A stretch of 64,000 nucleotides of DNA from Apostichopus japonicus (Eukaryota; Echinodermata; Holothuroidea; Aspidochirotida; Stichopodidae): assembly GCF_037975245.1 (NCBI RefSeq), contig NC_092564.1, positions 1,813,984-1,877,983 of the forward strand, read 5' to 3'. The number at the start of each line of letters is the position of its first letter. The first letter of the stretch is position 1. The notes beneath the pieces were generated by a model, which saw nothing but the letters and a program-made list of their open reading frames with translations, ran no database searches and was not told the DNA's origin. This document shows positions 30,429 through 56,646 of the stretch, one piece after another. The position numbers and the translations under genes are program-made.

Positions 30429-32125
30429 TTGCCTTAGAAATGATCATCTCAAGGAAGTAAGAATTTGAAACACTGTATAGGACTCCCCTCATTAGTGTCA
30501 TTGTCTGGTGCAGTGAACTGAATAACAGTCTATACGTGATTTCAAACATTTATTGTGAGACAGATGCTTTCATTTCTTTCTTTCCAAAAACTAATTTATG
30601 CATATAAGTTGATGTTATGTATATAAACACTACTGCATGTATGCTATTCATTAACCAGAGCAGGTCCATAGTCACTGGGGCATTACGGTTCTGCGAATGA
30701 ACGGTCTCGAGCTTGTGCATTGTGCAGTTTAATTTCATCCATTATTCATCGTTTAATCGTGCAATATATATGAATAATTCATATTCTTCCCTCACTGTAC
30801 TACTAAAAACATTCTCCTTCCGGCAGACGATCGCCATAACCGATTGCGCAATGGATATATTGTAGGAAGTATATATTATGTATTTCCCCAAACACAATGC
30901 AGGGAGCAAGTTAAAATGTAACTTGTTCTCGGGTGGGCTTAAACTCTCTCTCTTTTGGTAAAGTGTTGGTGCAATGGAGTAGGGACATCGACACAGGTTT
31001 GGCATTAAGGGGGAAGGGGAAGTGGGCGGAGTCAGATCAATGTCATTTCTGTTAGGAGCCACACCCCTTCCCTCCGATGCCAGTTACCCTGTGATGACGA
31101 CCATCAACGTGCGCCAGGACACTATGAATATCAATGTCAAAGGTCTCATGATCCTGAACATCATAGAAGGAGGAGGGGGGGTCCACTTTTGCTTTTCTGT
31201 GAAAGTAGTCTTCAAAACAACAATTTCCAAACGTTCTGTCTGCACCTGATCCCATTATATTCTCACGAAGCTGAATGACTTAAACGAATGCAGTTGAAGA
31301 ATACTTATTGGGGTTCGTATGGAACACAACACACTATATTTGAATTTTGTTGATATGATTTAATCGGCTGGATTCAGTCATATCGCCATCTATATACCAT
31401 ATATATGTTTACAGCCGCAGCTTCCCAACGCATTCCTTCTTGCAAGATTCAATGCTTTCTCATTAACAGATCGTAAACCAATCATAACCCCCTGCCCAAA
31501 TTGTTAGACCGTATTATTTCTTGTTTACTTTCTCGTGGTTTTACTGTTCATATTATAAATACATAGCAAGGGCTAGACTTTCTTACAAAATACATATTAT
31601 GTTGTTACACTTGACTAGAATTGCGAGAGGGAAATACTTGATTATGCCAACAGGAGGCAATGTACATGGTATTCCTGAAGCGGGAATGATTGAGACACCA
31701 ACAATTATGTGAGTATATTAAACGCAGCAAACCAGGCATCAATTTGATATCTATACCTGTTTTGAAGGTAGGGCTGCACTGTGCCCCCCCCCCACCCACC
31801 CCGCGAGATTCAGTCAACAAGAGGAACATTGAGCGAAAGGGACAGACACGAAGGGGTTGCATGTAGCTAATTCAAGTGTCTTTCAAAAAGTCCACTGGCA
31901 GAAGTTTGTACGGAAATATGAAAAGGAGAGAGATGAATTCAGACTATAGATCAGCACCAAGTCCCCCATAACTTTATTTGCCTAAAACTACAGTATATAG
32001 GTTAGATATCTTTGGAGCAAACGAACCAATGCCATCTCATATATCCTCTGGTTTAAGTTTCCTTTCTTAAGTTTATTTGAAAATCATTTAATTTTCTATT
32101 GCTGGTATAATATCCGTATACAGTG
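30429..32125. other. Spacer between tRNA array and gene duplication
   Basis: No gene is recognised. Two decayed array traces lie near 30835-30856 (ACCGATTGCGCAATGG) and 30927-30946 (TCTCGGGTGGGCTTAAAC), in the order expected for neighbouring tRNA units. Open frames such as 31022-31249 have no family resemblance. Confidence 0.5.
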
Positions 32126-32690
32126 CTGCGTGTTCCAGAACTGTACAGTGATATATACTACTGCCCTATAGGTTACATAGAGTATAGAACGTATTTTCTG
32201 TCGTACGAAACTTATGTAGCTTTTCAATTGTGAATAGGATACGTGTTATCGTCAACAACATCATGGTGTTAAGTTCTGAATCTTCTAATTCGACTCAGCA
32301 CCCTTCAGCCAGGTAGCGAACGTCTTTATTTAAAAAAAAAAAAACGAGAAGATTAGACAAGACATGATATAGACAAAATCATTGATTTACATATCCATTT
32401 TTACTACTTTTTGTATTCGCAACACTGTGGAGTCTATAATAGTCGGCCTTTAACTTTTGTGTATTGATTGACATCAAATATCTAATCTATATAGAGATGT
32501 TTCTTTCTCTTACACGTACGCCTAATTGTGTTATTACACCCAACGGTCCCAACCCCTCCCTCCTCATCCAGGCTTCCCTTCGCTGCCGTTTGTATACCTC
32601 CTTTTATAGAGATATAATAAAGGACTAACTTAAAGTAAACCACTTTACTTCGATTCTTGGATCCCTGTCAAATCACTAATCGATGATTTC
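32126..32690 (+). pseudogene. Possible relic of a further CTHRC1-like unit
   Basis: At 32133-32172 the sequence resembles the start of CTHRC1-like exon 3 (CAGAA-C-GTACAGTGATA, then CTGCCCT) with indels. At 32560-32690 it is a diverged copy of 33650-33785, the upstream flank of the gene (TTTGTATACCTCC, then CAAATCACTAATCGA). Together they suggest an old, collapsed unit left of unit A. The match is short. Confidence 0.35.
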
Positions 32691-32779
32691 TTTTACGGAA
32701 GCTTAAAAGTGCCATCAACATAAGAAAAACTTTGCCCTATAAGTTGACATTTTTCAGTAAATTGTTTAGATAACAAGAT

Positions 32780-33110
32780 AATATCTTATCAAAAATCAGA
32801 AAAATATGTTGGATTGCTCAGTTGCTTTAATTGAGCAATTGAACAATTTTTCTGCAAATGTTTAATTGACAACTTATCAGGTCTCGTCAATTCAACATTT
32901 TCCTGCAAAATGTTCAGTTGTTCACTTCATTCCAACTGAGCAATCGAACAGTTTTCTGCAAACTGTTTAATTGACAACTTATCGTATCTCGTCAACTCAG
33001 CATTAATGTTTCATTGTTCACTTCATTCCAACTGAGCAATTGAAAAATGTTGAATTGGCCAGATGTGATAAGCTGTCAATTAAACATTTTGCAGAAAACG
33101 GTACCAATGC
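32780..33110. repeat. Minisatellite at the unit boundary
   Basis: Imperfect repeats of a segment with CCAACTGAGCAAT, then TTTTCTGCAAAATGTT, then TTGACAACTTATC, about 95 bp each. Some copies are inverted (AATTCAACATTTTGCAGAA). Equivalent copies start units B (48029-48225) and C (63294-63490), so the duplication breakpoint probably lies here. Confidence 0.7.
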
Positions 33111-34223
33111 TCTACAGTCAAGCTGTTCAGTGTTCATATTTACACAATCAAATACAGGTAGTCGATATAAATGCATCATGTTCAAATTAGTTATGTCTGT
33201 AGTTTGCGGAGTACAACATGAATCGACCACTGGACCCTTGTAAAATCTTATTTATGTAAATGATTTAAGCTTTCGTCTCGCGCACTGCTCTGCTGATATG
33301 TAAGCCCTGGATGCTGTTACTATACTTTTCACATCTTTGGTAAGAATGCAGAGGAAATCTCAAACATAGCTAGTTGTAGATTCAATGATCACATGCAGAA
33401 TGTTGTAATCATTTAGAGAATACAAGTTAGCTGTTTTCTTGTCTTTTCAAGATTTTCCAGCCTAAATTGAATGAAGCCTATAATATGTCAGTTGTATGTT
33501 TCAGAGGACCGTTGGGAATATTTAACCGGCTAACTAAGTAGCCGCTGTTTAATACAGTTTTAATTTAATAAAATAATAAATATATGGTGTATGTGTATTT
33601 GTAAACAGCGAAGGGATTGTTTACTCACTCAGCTCCTAATCGTGGTAGAACACACTCCCTTCGCTGAGCTGGCTTCTTTTGTATACCTCCTATTTATAGG
33701 TAACACAATTAAACGTTAACTGAAAGCAGAATACTTGTGTTTCGATTTTTTGAATCCTATCAAATGATTTATCGACCAACCTTTCTGCTTCAAAATATAA
33801 GCCAATCAATTTCTCTGTACCGTTAAAGGGGGAGTGTATTGACGATGACAATTGTTCAAAGAAGTTGGCAAAGTTGAATATATTCTCGTTATCTTAATTT
33901 TATTAGAACATTCCAACGACATCCGGTTCTTCACGATTGAAACGAAACTCTTTTTGAGTTCTCATTATCGTTCAAGTAAAAGATATGTGTTAAGAGCCTA
34001 TCACACTCTCCCTTTAACATCTATTATTTGAAAATACAACGTACACAATGCTGAAGTCTCACCTGGACCTCTAACCATCTTCAACATACACTCCATATTT
34101 TTCGGACCTCACTACAGGGTATGGCACAAAAGCCAGCATACTCAGTCGCGACCATTGAACCAGTAATAATATTCTGAAAGTTAACTATACGTTTAAACAA
34201 GATCAGGGTATAAGTACAGTGCG
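33111..34223 (+). promoter_or_regulatory. Upstream region of CTHRC1-like gene A
   Basis: Non-coding. Its equivalent before gene B starts near 48226. A TATA-like string (GGTATAAGTACAG) lies only 14 bases before the ATG, too close for an ordinary core promoter, so the transcription start is not assigned. Confidence 0.4.
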
Positions 34224-41539
<7,316 letters not shown>

Positions 41540-42440
41540 TGAAGGCGCATCCCTACCATACCCCTTTTATGCTTCTCCTTTATCATTTACCCTTCTTTCA
41601 TTGTGTAAATTTCTGGTATAGTTGCATGGCTGATTTAATGAGGTAAGGTCATATATGGGTAACAAAAACCAATGTTACGACATGTTAAATTTGTATCATT
41701 GCATCCAAATCATGTAATATTCACACATAAATGGACAACCCCCCACCCCCGCCCTCTCTAACAAATGCTATAATTCATTATAATAATCTTCCCTCAAAGG
41801 GATTCTATCTAGTTAAACATCAGGAAGTGCAGATGTGTTTCTTTACTCCAATTGGACAATATTCGCCTACAGTCCCTGCTCCTTCCTGCATTGCACAAAT
41901 ACATATAAATAACAAACTTAGTATAACACGTCCACCATTGCTCGTTTTCACAGCTAAGGATTATGCAGTAAATGCAAAGGAGAAGTTGTTTTCCAAATAT
42001 CCCAACCGGTATTTCTTACCTATGTTGTCTTCCTGTCTGTATTCAAAAAATGAGGGAGAACAAATGATTGGAACTAGTAACGATTGCCAAAATTTCATTT
42101 ATATCAATTATATTTTGTTTGAAGATAAATTTAAGAAACATGACAAAACTGTCTTTTTTGCTAATTGTTCTCATTTTTTAGTCTTCATGGTGTTGTTTTT
42201 GTAGTATTAACTCATATATTTATATAATATTTAGCTTTTCGTCTGTGTGCTACTTTTCTGTACTTTTAGAGAAGTATTATTACCTCTATATTGTTTACTT
42301 CTTTTCTGTTTGTATTTGACCTTTTGTTTGTACAGCAGATTAGAGCATTTATATTTTATTGGATAAGGCCCTTTTAAAGTTTCGCATATTATTTTTGTAA
42401 GTTATTTATAGAAAGTTTGAAATAAAAAAGCAAACAACCA
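41540..42440 (+). other. 3' UTR of CTHRC1-like A
   Basis: About 900 bases to an AATAAA at 42421-42426. A 157-codon ORF (41731-42204) opens in a C-rich run and is judged non-coding, because its differences from unit B are all amino-acid changing. Confidence 0.6.
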
Positions 42441-42454
42441 AAGTATTTGTAAAT

Positions 42455-42690
42455 TTGTATATATGTGTATTGTTTGCATATGTATATTGTTTGTGTTTGT
42501 GTATGTGTATTGTTTTCATATGTGTATTGTTTGTGCATTGTTTGCATATGTGTATTGTTTGCATATGTGTATTGTTTGTATATGTGTATTGTTTGTGTTT
42601 GTATGTGTATTGTGTGTGTATTGTTTGCATATGTATTGTTTGTGTGTTGTGTGTGTATGTGTATTGTTAGCATATGTGATATGTGATATA
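42455..42690 (+). repeat. TG-rich minisatellite (unit A)
   Basis: About a dozen imperfect repeats of roughly 17 bp, GTGTATTGTTTGCATAT, with shorter forms. Long frames on both strands here are repeat artefacts. Confidence 0.9.
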
Positions 42691-43898
42691 TTGGATTCCT
42701 GCTTGTAGTCACCATCATGCCACAAGGTGAAACAAGGGTAATTCGTAATGTATCATATATCACTTGAAACTCAACACATCATACCCTCCACTATGAAGCA
42801 GAGTCAAAAGTGTGGTTCATGTCCCCTCCTCAACCATCCTCCACATCTTTTCCACCCCCCCCCCCCGCCCCCTCCTCCTGCAATAACCAAAAGTGGAAAT
42901 TCAGGATGGAGAAGTTGTTTTAGAAGAGGAAATAGCAAGATATCTCCTGTTCCAATAAACAAATAAAAAACTTATATATTTCCAATAAAAAATCTCAAAA
43001 TGAGCATGTTTCTCTACAAGAGAAAGAAGGCTGACAGTGAAAGAAAAGGACAATTTTCTCATTATTTAGACATATTTAGACATTTATGTTCAAAGAACTA
43101 ATTCTATGAGCACAACTTGTATTATGTAGCTTGTTCAATGTGTAATCCAATACACCTTCTAATGAAACATATGGTTCTTATATAAAGAGAAATTGACATC
43201 ATCAGCTAGAGATAAACACTATGTATTTGTGAATTCTAGTTACGATTGTCATTTCTGGATCATCAAATACCACTAGAACCAACCACAGCGGCTATTGTCA
43301 GATATCAAGCCCCACTATGTCAAACTGTTCAGAAATGGATGGAGTCACTAATTACTTGTACTCATTAACATCTATGGGAGTGTCTTGCTTTGATCAATTT
43401 GCAAATCTTCCTTTGGAGTAAGAGCTCTGTAGATTTGATTAGATTCCCTTCCAGATGTAAATAGCTGCTTTAAATACCTTCTCTTGAGTTTTTACTAATC
43501 TCTCCTCAGGTGATTATTTAGCCACGACGTCCTCTTAGTTTCAAGGTACAGACGTGAGTACATCATGTGACTGAGTACCTTCCATAAAATGATCTGTACT
43601 TAAGCCTTTCGACACAGTACAATACCCACCTGACATACCAAGAAAATGCTGCTGTCGTGTGCCACTTGAACCCTTAGACATTGCAAAATGAAAGTGAAAC
43701 AAAATCTAGTCATAGCTGTAGTCTCATTGCCTCAAAGCTATCATGGAGTGGTCCAAGGGTCACCCTCAACATGCTACAGTAAACATCTCCAGTACTGCTA
43801 TCAAACAGGACCATCAAATCTCCTTCATTCCCGTCAATGCGAAGCCAAGCTGTCTGGCATCTACCTTCTTTGGAGACTTAACTTCAGCATTTGTGTTC
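42691..43898. other. Region between the two gene ends (unit A)
   Basis: No exon is recognised. It holds a C-rich run near 42857-42880 and unique AT-rich sequence. The CTHRC1-like and EXOSC3-like genes converge on it. Confidence 0.6.
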
Positions 43899-43904
43899 TT
43901 TATT
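43899..43904 (-). terminator. Poly-A signal of EXOSC3-like A
   Basis: AATAAA on the minus strand, 18 bases past the stop codon; the same hexamer lies at 59100-59105 in unit B. Confidence 0.6.
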
Positions 43905-43921
43905 GCCGAATCTCTCCTTGT

Positions 43922-44135
43922 TCAAACTGCTGCGACTCCTCCAAAGATTTTATAAACCATGGACTTCAAATTTTGCTCTGGAGTGTACGCAGCTGCCAAG
44001 ATGGCATTCATTGCACAGATGGTATCGTTGACCGACTTGCACCTTAACCAGATTCTGCCATTCATGCCTACTGTCACCTCCAGCGGGATTTTCTTGCCCA
44101 GCACTCTCAGAAGAGAGCAATCTGGTGATAAGATT
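43922..44135 (-). CDS. EXOSC3: EXOSC3-like A, last exon (KH domain)
   Basis: Completes a split Lys codon, then 70 residues and TGA. The acceptor is GTTGCAG. It differs from copy B at two residues (K/R before SVND, A/E before YTPEQ). Confidence 0.88.
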
Positions 44136-46004
44136 CTGCAACATAAATATACGTAACTATTTAGTGGGACACTTTGAACTGTATCGATATGCACTATCTG
44201 AACATCTTAGAAGAGAGTACATGAATGATAAATCACAAAAGTGAATGACAGTTTAGAATGTAGTTACAGTTGTAGCCTTATATAGTATGTTCTTGATGTA
44301 GACTATATGTTAAAATGGAAGCTATGTTCCCTTCTAATATGAAGATTACTTGCAACTAAAAATTTGTCTACAGCATTTTTTTTTTAAACACAATGCTGCA
44401 CTTTGCATGACATTTGTCATTTACTAACATTTGGTATCAAATTCATCATGACTAAAACTGGTCTCCAAAACCACACTCAGTAAGTGTTAGTCCACCAGAC
44501 CTGTACCGCAGTTGATAACGGTAGACCCATTCAGTTAACAAAAGCAAACTGAAAGATTACATTAACTTTGGTGAGACACAAAAGTTTTCTAATGTAATAA
44601 ATGGATAATGACTCTCTTACCTAAATTGAGTATTGGAAGGGAATAATATAACATGACATGTTTGGTTGGAAATTAAAATTCTATGAGTTAAAATATGGTT
44701 GCTACAATCATTTAAGTAAGGAAAGAGGGGGGAAAAAAGAGAATAAAAGGACATATATCTCTCTACGAAAGTCACGATATTAAATTTAGGAGTGGTCATA
44801 ATTCACCTTTTTACACTCTTTGACAGACTTTAGATACCTGTTTTAAAAGATTATTCTTATCACAAATATGCAAACTCCTTTCTGACAAAACCAAATCTAC
44901 AAGTTTTTTGTTTGTTACTCACTTTCTGCAGAGATGAAGGGAGCACTTAAACATGAAACCCTCTCTTGACAGGACTCCCAGTCCATTGCTTTGACCAGAA
45001 CCATCAATACACACCAGCTCTGGTTCCATGTCTCTGTTTGCCACGAGCAGTTTAGCATACACAAGATCTCCAATCTATAAAAAAAAAATAGTTATGGAAG
45101 TGAAGAGAGCATTCCCACAAAGTACTGTGACATATTTGAAATGGTAATGAGTCTGGCCAGAGGTTCAACACCAGTAATGAAGGTCACTATTCCACTGCAG
45201 GCTTTTGCCATCTGTATTAAACAATGCTAGTCCTGTTTCGGTGACACACACACATATATTAAACTGTAATGAGTTGGAAAATAAAGAGCAGTGGAAAAAT
45301 TTCCAGCCTCTAATGGGATTGGAACCCGAGCTTCCCGCTTTAGATGCGGACACCCTTACCAACTAGTCTATGGACACTGACTGTCCCTCCAGAGGTTCTA
45401 AACCAGTAAGGAAGGTTGTCATTCCACTCTAGGATTTTGCCACCTGTATCAAACAATGCAAGTCCTGTTTTGGTGACATATTTTGCCTTACTCTAGTGAT
45501 CAAGCATGATGCCAACCAAGTCCAAATCATTTGACAATCCTGCAGCCTGATCTTGAAAGAGATGCTTTGAAGAGAACTTTGCTGAATGAAATGAATATAT
45601 ACACCCATCTTCCTAGCCTATCATGTTGCAAATTAACAGATGAATACCCATAGGGTTACATTTATGCTAATCTATTTGATAATCAATGTTTACTTTCCTC
45701 AGTTTAAGGTAAAAGAATAAACTAACCTTATTCTGTACATTTAGAGTCTGGCAATCTGCTTCAAACATTTCTGAGAAATTTCACATACTTGGGCATGGAA
45801 TTAATTTAGACAACTCATTTCTTAAGATCACACTCTAACTTAAGACCGACATACCTGAACATTAGGTCTATTCCTTTTTGTGGCGCCTTCAAAGGAAAGG
45901 TACGGTAAAGCCGCAGGTAGGTTTGATCCAATATTCACCCTGAATATGTCTCCAGCTTTCAAAGATACCACTCCAATTATGCTTTCTCCTTTTGCTGGTA
46001 TATA
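43922..46004 (-). CDS. EXOSC3: EXOSC3 (exosome RRP40) C-terminal exons, copy A
   Basis: Three minus-strand exons (46004-45855, 45074-44923, 44135-43922) join in frame to 171 residues. The first ([13 protein letters not shown], then [15 protein letters not shown]) is the S1 domain. The second ([20 protein letters not shown], then [12 protein letters not shown]) ends S1 and leads to KH. The third (ILSPDCSLL, then [10 protein letters not shown]) is the KH domain with the GMNGRIW signature of RRP40. The breaks fall as I recall for the human gene. RRP40 is one of the three cap subunits of the RNA exosome (275 residues in human), which guides RNA into the core. The N-terminal exon was not found between 46005 and 48028, so this copy may be 5'-truncated. 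All splice sites are intact and there are no stops. Confidence 0.88.
44923..45074 (-). CDS. EXOSC3: EXOSC3-like A, middle exon
   Basis: 152 bases ending in phase 2 (AGA AA) before a GTGAGT donor. The acceptor TTTTATAG has a long T-run. Confidence 0.88.
45145..45480 (-). repeat. tRNA-derived SINE, tandem pair, in EXOSC3 intron (unit A)
   Basis: The minus strand at about 45372-45305 reads like a tRNA: CTAGTTGGTAAGG, anticodon arm CCGC-ATCTAAA-GCGG and box B GGGTTCCAATCCC. Two copies of the downstream body (45153-45253 and 45385-45482) flank it, so this is a dimer or one SINE inserted into another. Confidence 0.75.
45855..46004 (-). CDS. EXOSC3: EXOSC3-like A, first visible exon (S1 domain)
   Basis: Exactly 50 codons, phase 0 at both ends. 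Acceptor GCCTCCCAG, donor GTATGT. It starts at YIPAKGE, where human exon 2 starts. Confidence 0.88.
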
Positions 46005-47127
46005 CTGGGAGGCAAAACAAAGGCAGTGACACAGGTTTTCAAAATTACAAAGAAACAAAAAAATTCTGTGACTGTTGATATGTAACACACTTAATATTAA
46101 GACCTAAAGAAACTTTTTCTTAGTTAATTAACATGTCAAACAGAATGTCAAACCCTTTCCAAAAGTATAGATAAGGAATAAAATGTATATACAATGTGGA
46201 TATCAAATCTGGTTATTTAATTAGATAACAAGGATATTATCAGGAGGTTGAATATCTAGTAGATCTCTAACAGTAGAAATTAGAATACTGATCAATGTCT
46301 TAGTGGTTGAAGTTTGGCCTTTTCCAGTAAACACTCGACTAACTTTTATATTTACTGTACATAGTATGTATTGCAGAGCTGTTGGACTGTCGGTATGAAC
46401 ATCATGTTGTAAAACAAAATAATTTCAAATTTAGCAATTGTTAAAGTGTTCAGGACATAACCAAATAATGGCTTCCATCCTCCTCACTGTCCTATAATTT
46501 TATAGTTCGGCATGACACTTGTGTCCCATTCCTCTTATTAATTTGTTTTCTGCTTTGTTCTTATCTGTCTCTGAATAAGGAATTATGAGGATCAAACACC
46601 CCACCTTCTGTCTATACCTTCACAGCCTTTTATGCAGTACATTAGAAGTGCAGTTTGTTGATAGATTTATATTTAACATACAAAGTTACTGTACTTTCAT
46701 GGCTTTGAAATAGGCCTAACTTAAGCAAAATTACAATATTTCTGAATTCAACTCTTTCATTTTCTAATACTTCATGACAAATATAAAAACAACACTGTCG
46801 CATTATTTTGTCGCAATGAGCTTGAAATATTTCATTTTGTACTTTTAGTGATAATTAATGTTTGCAACAAGTTGTCAGTTCATATCCCGATATGAGGCTA
46901 TTAAAGTTGATGATAAACCGAGTAGGTACAGTAGGCCTAGCTGACAATGTTGGGAAAGTCATGGACAGCAGTGGTAGGCATCTCTTTGCTTGACACATTA
47001 ATTCTAGGACATACTTCAAAATAAAAGTTCAAACCAAACAAAATGTGAGAATTTATTCATGAATCTGATAAAAGTAACTGGATAAAAATATTGAAAGATC
47101 TAGGCCTATCTAGTATAGGATCGGTAT
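46005..47127. other. Region upstream of visible EXOSC3 exons (unit A)
   Basis: The N-terminal exon should be here or to the right, but no frame with RRP40-like sequence and a donor is seen. Nothing else is recognised. Confidence 0.55.
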
Positions 47128-47712
47128 CCAGTCAAAACGTCCCTTTACCAAAACGTCCCCGCTTTTTTTAAGACTAAAACATACCCGCTTTTTACCAAAA
47201 CGTCCCCGCAGTCATAACATCCCCGTGAGTCAAAACGTCCCCGCTTTTATAATCAGTTGGAATGCAAGTGTGGATGTTTTTAGTTCAAATCAAATAGTAA
47301 GATTAAGTATAGCTTAGGTTGAAAACACAGTTTTTAGGAGTGGGAAGTGCCGGTTATGAGGGTGGAAACATTTTTGGGTATAATTTTCTGAGGTAAGATC
47401 ATATAAATAGAAAAGGGAATGCAAGAGGGCTCTAGGGTAATAGGATTTTTTTTAAACACAAGTTGATTTCTGAATGAATATATACGATATTATATAGATA
47501 TATATATTGTATAGTATACGCATCCAAATTCTTTTTAATTCCTCTTGTATAATTTTTTTGTTTTCCTTAATTCGTTAATTCACTGAAAAACATATATTGA
47601 TAGACGGAGACGTTTTGACTTACGGGGACGTTTTGACCAACGGGACGCTTTGACCAACGGGGATGTTTTGACCAAAAGCGGGGACTTTTTGGTAAAGGGA
47701 CGTTTTGACTGG
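47128..47712. mobile_element. Foldback element with GTCAAAACGTCCCC subrepeats (unit A)
   Basis: The 585-bp element begins CCAGTCAAAACGTCCC and ends with the complement GGGACGTTTTGACTGG. Each arm (about 115 bp) contains several copies of (G)TCAAAACGTCCCCG in tandem, so the arms pair in many registers. The centre has no ORF of note. A target duplication could not be fixed. It is present in both units. Confidence 0.8.
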
Positions 47713-48028
47713 TAAGCATAGGATCCCCCATTCATTCCTTCAGTCTTTCTGTAATTGTGTATATGATCAGAACAACTTCCCAACTTCTCGCAACGAAGCT
47801 TACGTTATACATATATATGGCAGAGCCGTATATACGGCTCTGACTCTCTGAGGTGTAGTCACCTAGACCAATTAGCCTAACGTTGAAGCTGAGGCTTAGG
47901 CCCTGACTACGGTCTAACGTTAGTTGCTGTGACTGTGTGTGAGTATCATATCATGCTTACTCTTCTTTGATGGTTGTCAATCCAGAATGCATGATCCTCT
48001 CTTGATATTAGAACACCACATTACATTG
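47713..48028. other. End of unit A
   Basis: No gene. A perfect 22-bp palindrome (half-site CAGAGCCGTAT) lies at 47821-47842, repeated at 63086-63107 in unit B. Confidence 0.6.
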
Positions 48029-48225
48029 TTCACTTCATCCCAACTGAGCAATCGAACAATTTTCTGCAAAATGTTGAATTGACAACTTATCGTATCTCGT
48101 CAATTCAACTTTTTTCTGCAAAATGTTTCATTGTTCACTTCATTCCAACTGAGCAATTGAAAAATGTTGAATTGGCCAGATGTGATAAATTGCCAATTCA
48201 ACATTTTGCAGAAAACGGTACCAAT

Positions 48226-49344
48226 GCTCTACAGTCAAGCTGTTACTTTACACAATAAAATACAGTGGTCGATATCAATGCATCATGTTCAAATAAGTCA
48301 TGTTTGTAGTTTGCGGAGTACAACATGAATCGACCACTGGAACCTTGTAATATCTAATTTATGTAAATGATTTAAGCTTTCGTCTCGCGCACTGCTCTGC
48401 TGATATGTAAGCCCTGGATGCTGTTACTATACTTTTCACATCTTTGGTAAGAATGCAGAGGAAATCTCAAACATAGCTAGTTGTAGATTCAATGATCACA
48501 TGCAGAATATTGTAATCATTTAGAGAATACAAGTTAGCTGTTTTCTTGTCTTTTCAAGATTTTCCAGCCTAAATTTAATGAAGCCTATAATATGTCAGTT
48601 GTATGTTTCAGAGGACCGTTGTGAAGATTTAACCTGCTAACCAAGTAGCCGCTGTTTAATACAGTTTTAATTTAATAACATCATAAATATATGGTGTATG
48701 TGTATTTGTAAACAGCGAAGGGATTGTTTACTCACTCAGCTCCTAATCGTGGTAGAACACACCTCCCTCCCTTTGCTAAACTGGCTTCTTTTGTATATCT
48801 CCTATTTATAGGTAACACAATAAAACGTTAACTGAAAGCAGAACACTTGTGTTTCGATTTTTTGAATCCTATCAAATGATTTATCGACCAACCTTTCTTC
48901 TTCAAAATATAAGCCAATCAATTTCTCTGTACCGTTAAATGGGGAGTGTATTTACTATGAAAATTGTTCCAAGAAGTTGGCAAACTGAGTTGAATATATT
49001 CTCGTTATCTGAACATGTTAATTTTATTAGCACATTCCAACGATATCCGGTTCTTCACGATTGGAACGAAACTCTTTTTGAGTTCTCATTATCATTCAAG
49101 TAAAAGATATGTGTTAAGGGCCTATCACACTCTCCCTTTAACATCTATTATTTGAAAATACAACGTACACAATGCTGAAGTCTCACCCGGACCTCTAACC
49201 ATCTTCAACATACACTCCACATTCGGACCTCATTACAGGGTATGACACAAAAGCCAGCATACTCAGTCGCGACCATTAAACCAGTAATAATATTCTGAAA
49301 GTTAACTATACGTTAAAACAAGATCAGGGTATAACTACAGTGCG
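48226..49344 (+). promoter_or_regulatory. Upstream region of CTHRC1-like gene B
   Basis: Counterpart of 33111-34223. The TATA-like string before the ATG is altered (GGTATAACTACAG), which speaks against it being essential. Confidence 0.35.

Positions 49345-56646
<7,302 letters not shown>

Noticed and set aside
31022-31862. Short frames in the spacer (31022-31249, 31521-31712, 31605-31862)
   Set aside because: No motif, no splice context and no counterpart elsewhere in the window.
42389-42763. Long frames on both strands in the TG minisatellite (also 57524-57971)
   Set aside because: A period that is not a multiple of three keeps all frames open; composition artefact.
43688-44047. Plus-strand frame of 119 codons (also 58883-59236)
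   Set aside because: It overlaps the antisense of the EXOSC3 KH exon; the minus strand carries the family signature and splice sites.
47580-47783. 67-codon frame as the missing EXOSC3 N-terminal exon
   Set aside because: It encodes the arm of the foldback element (repeated Ser-Lys-Arg-Pro) and does not resemble RRP40.
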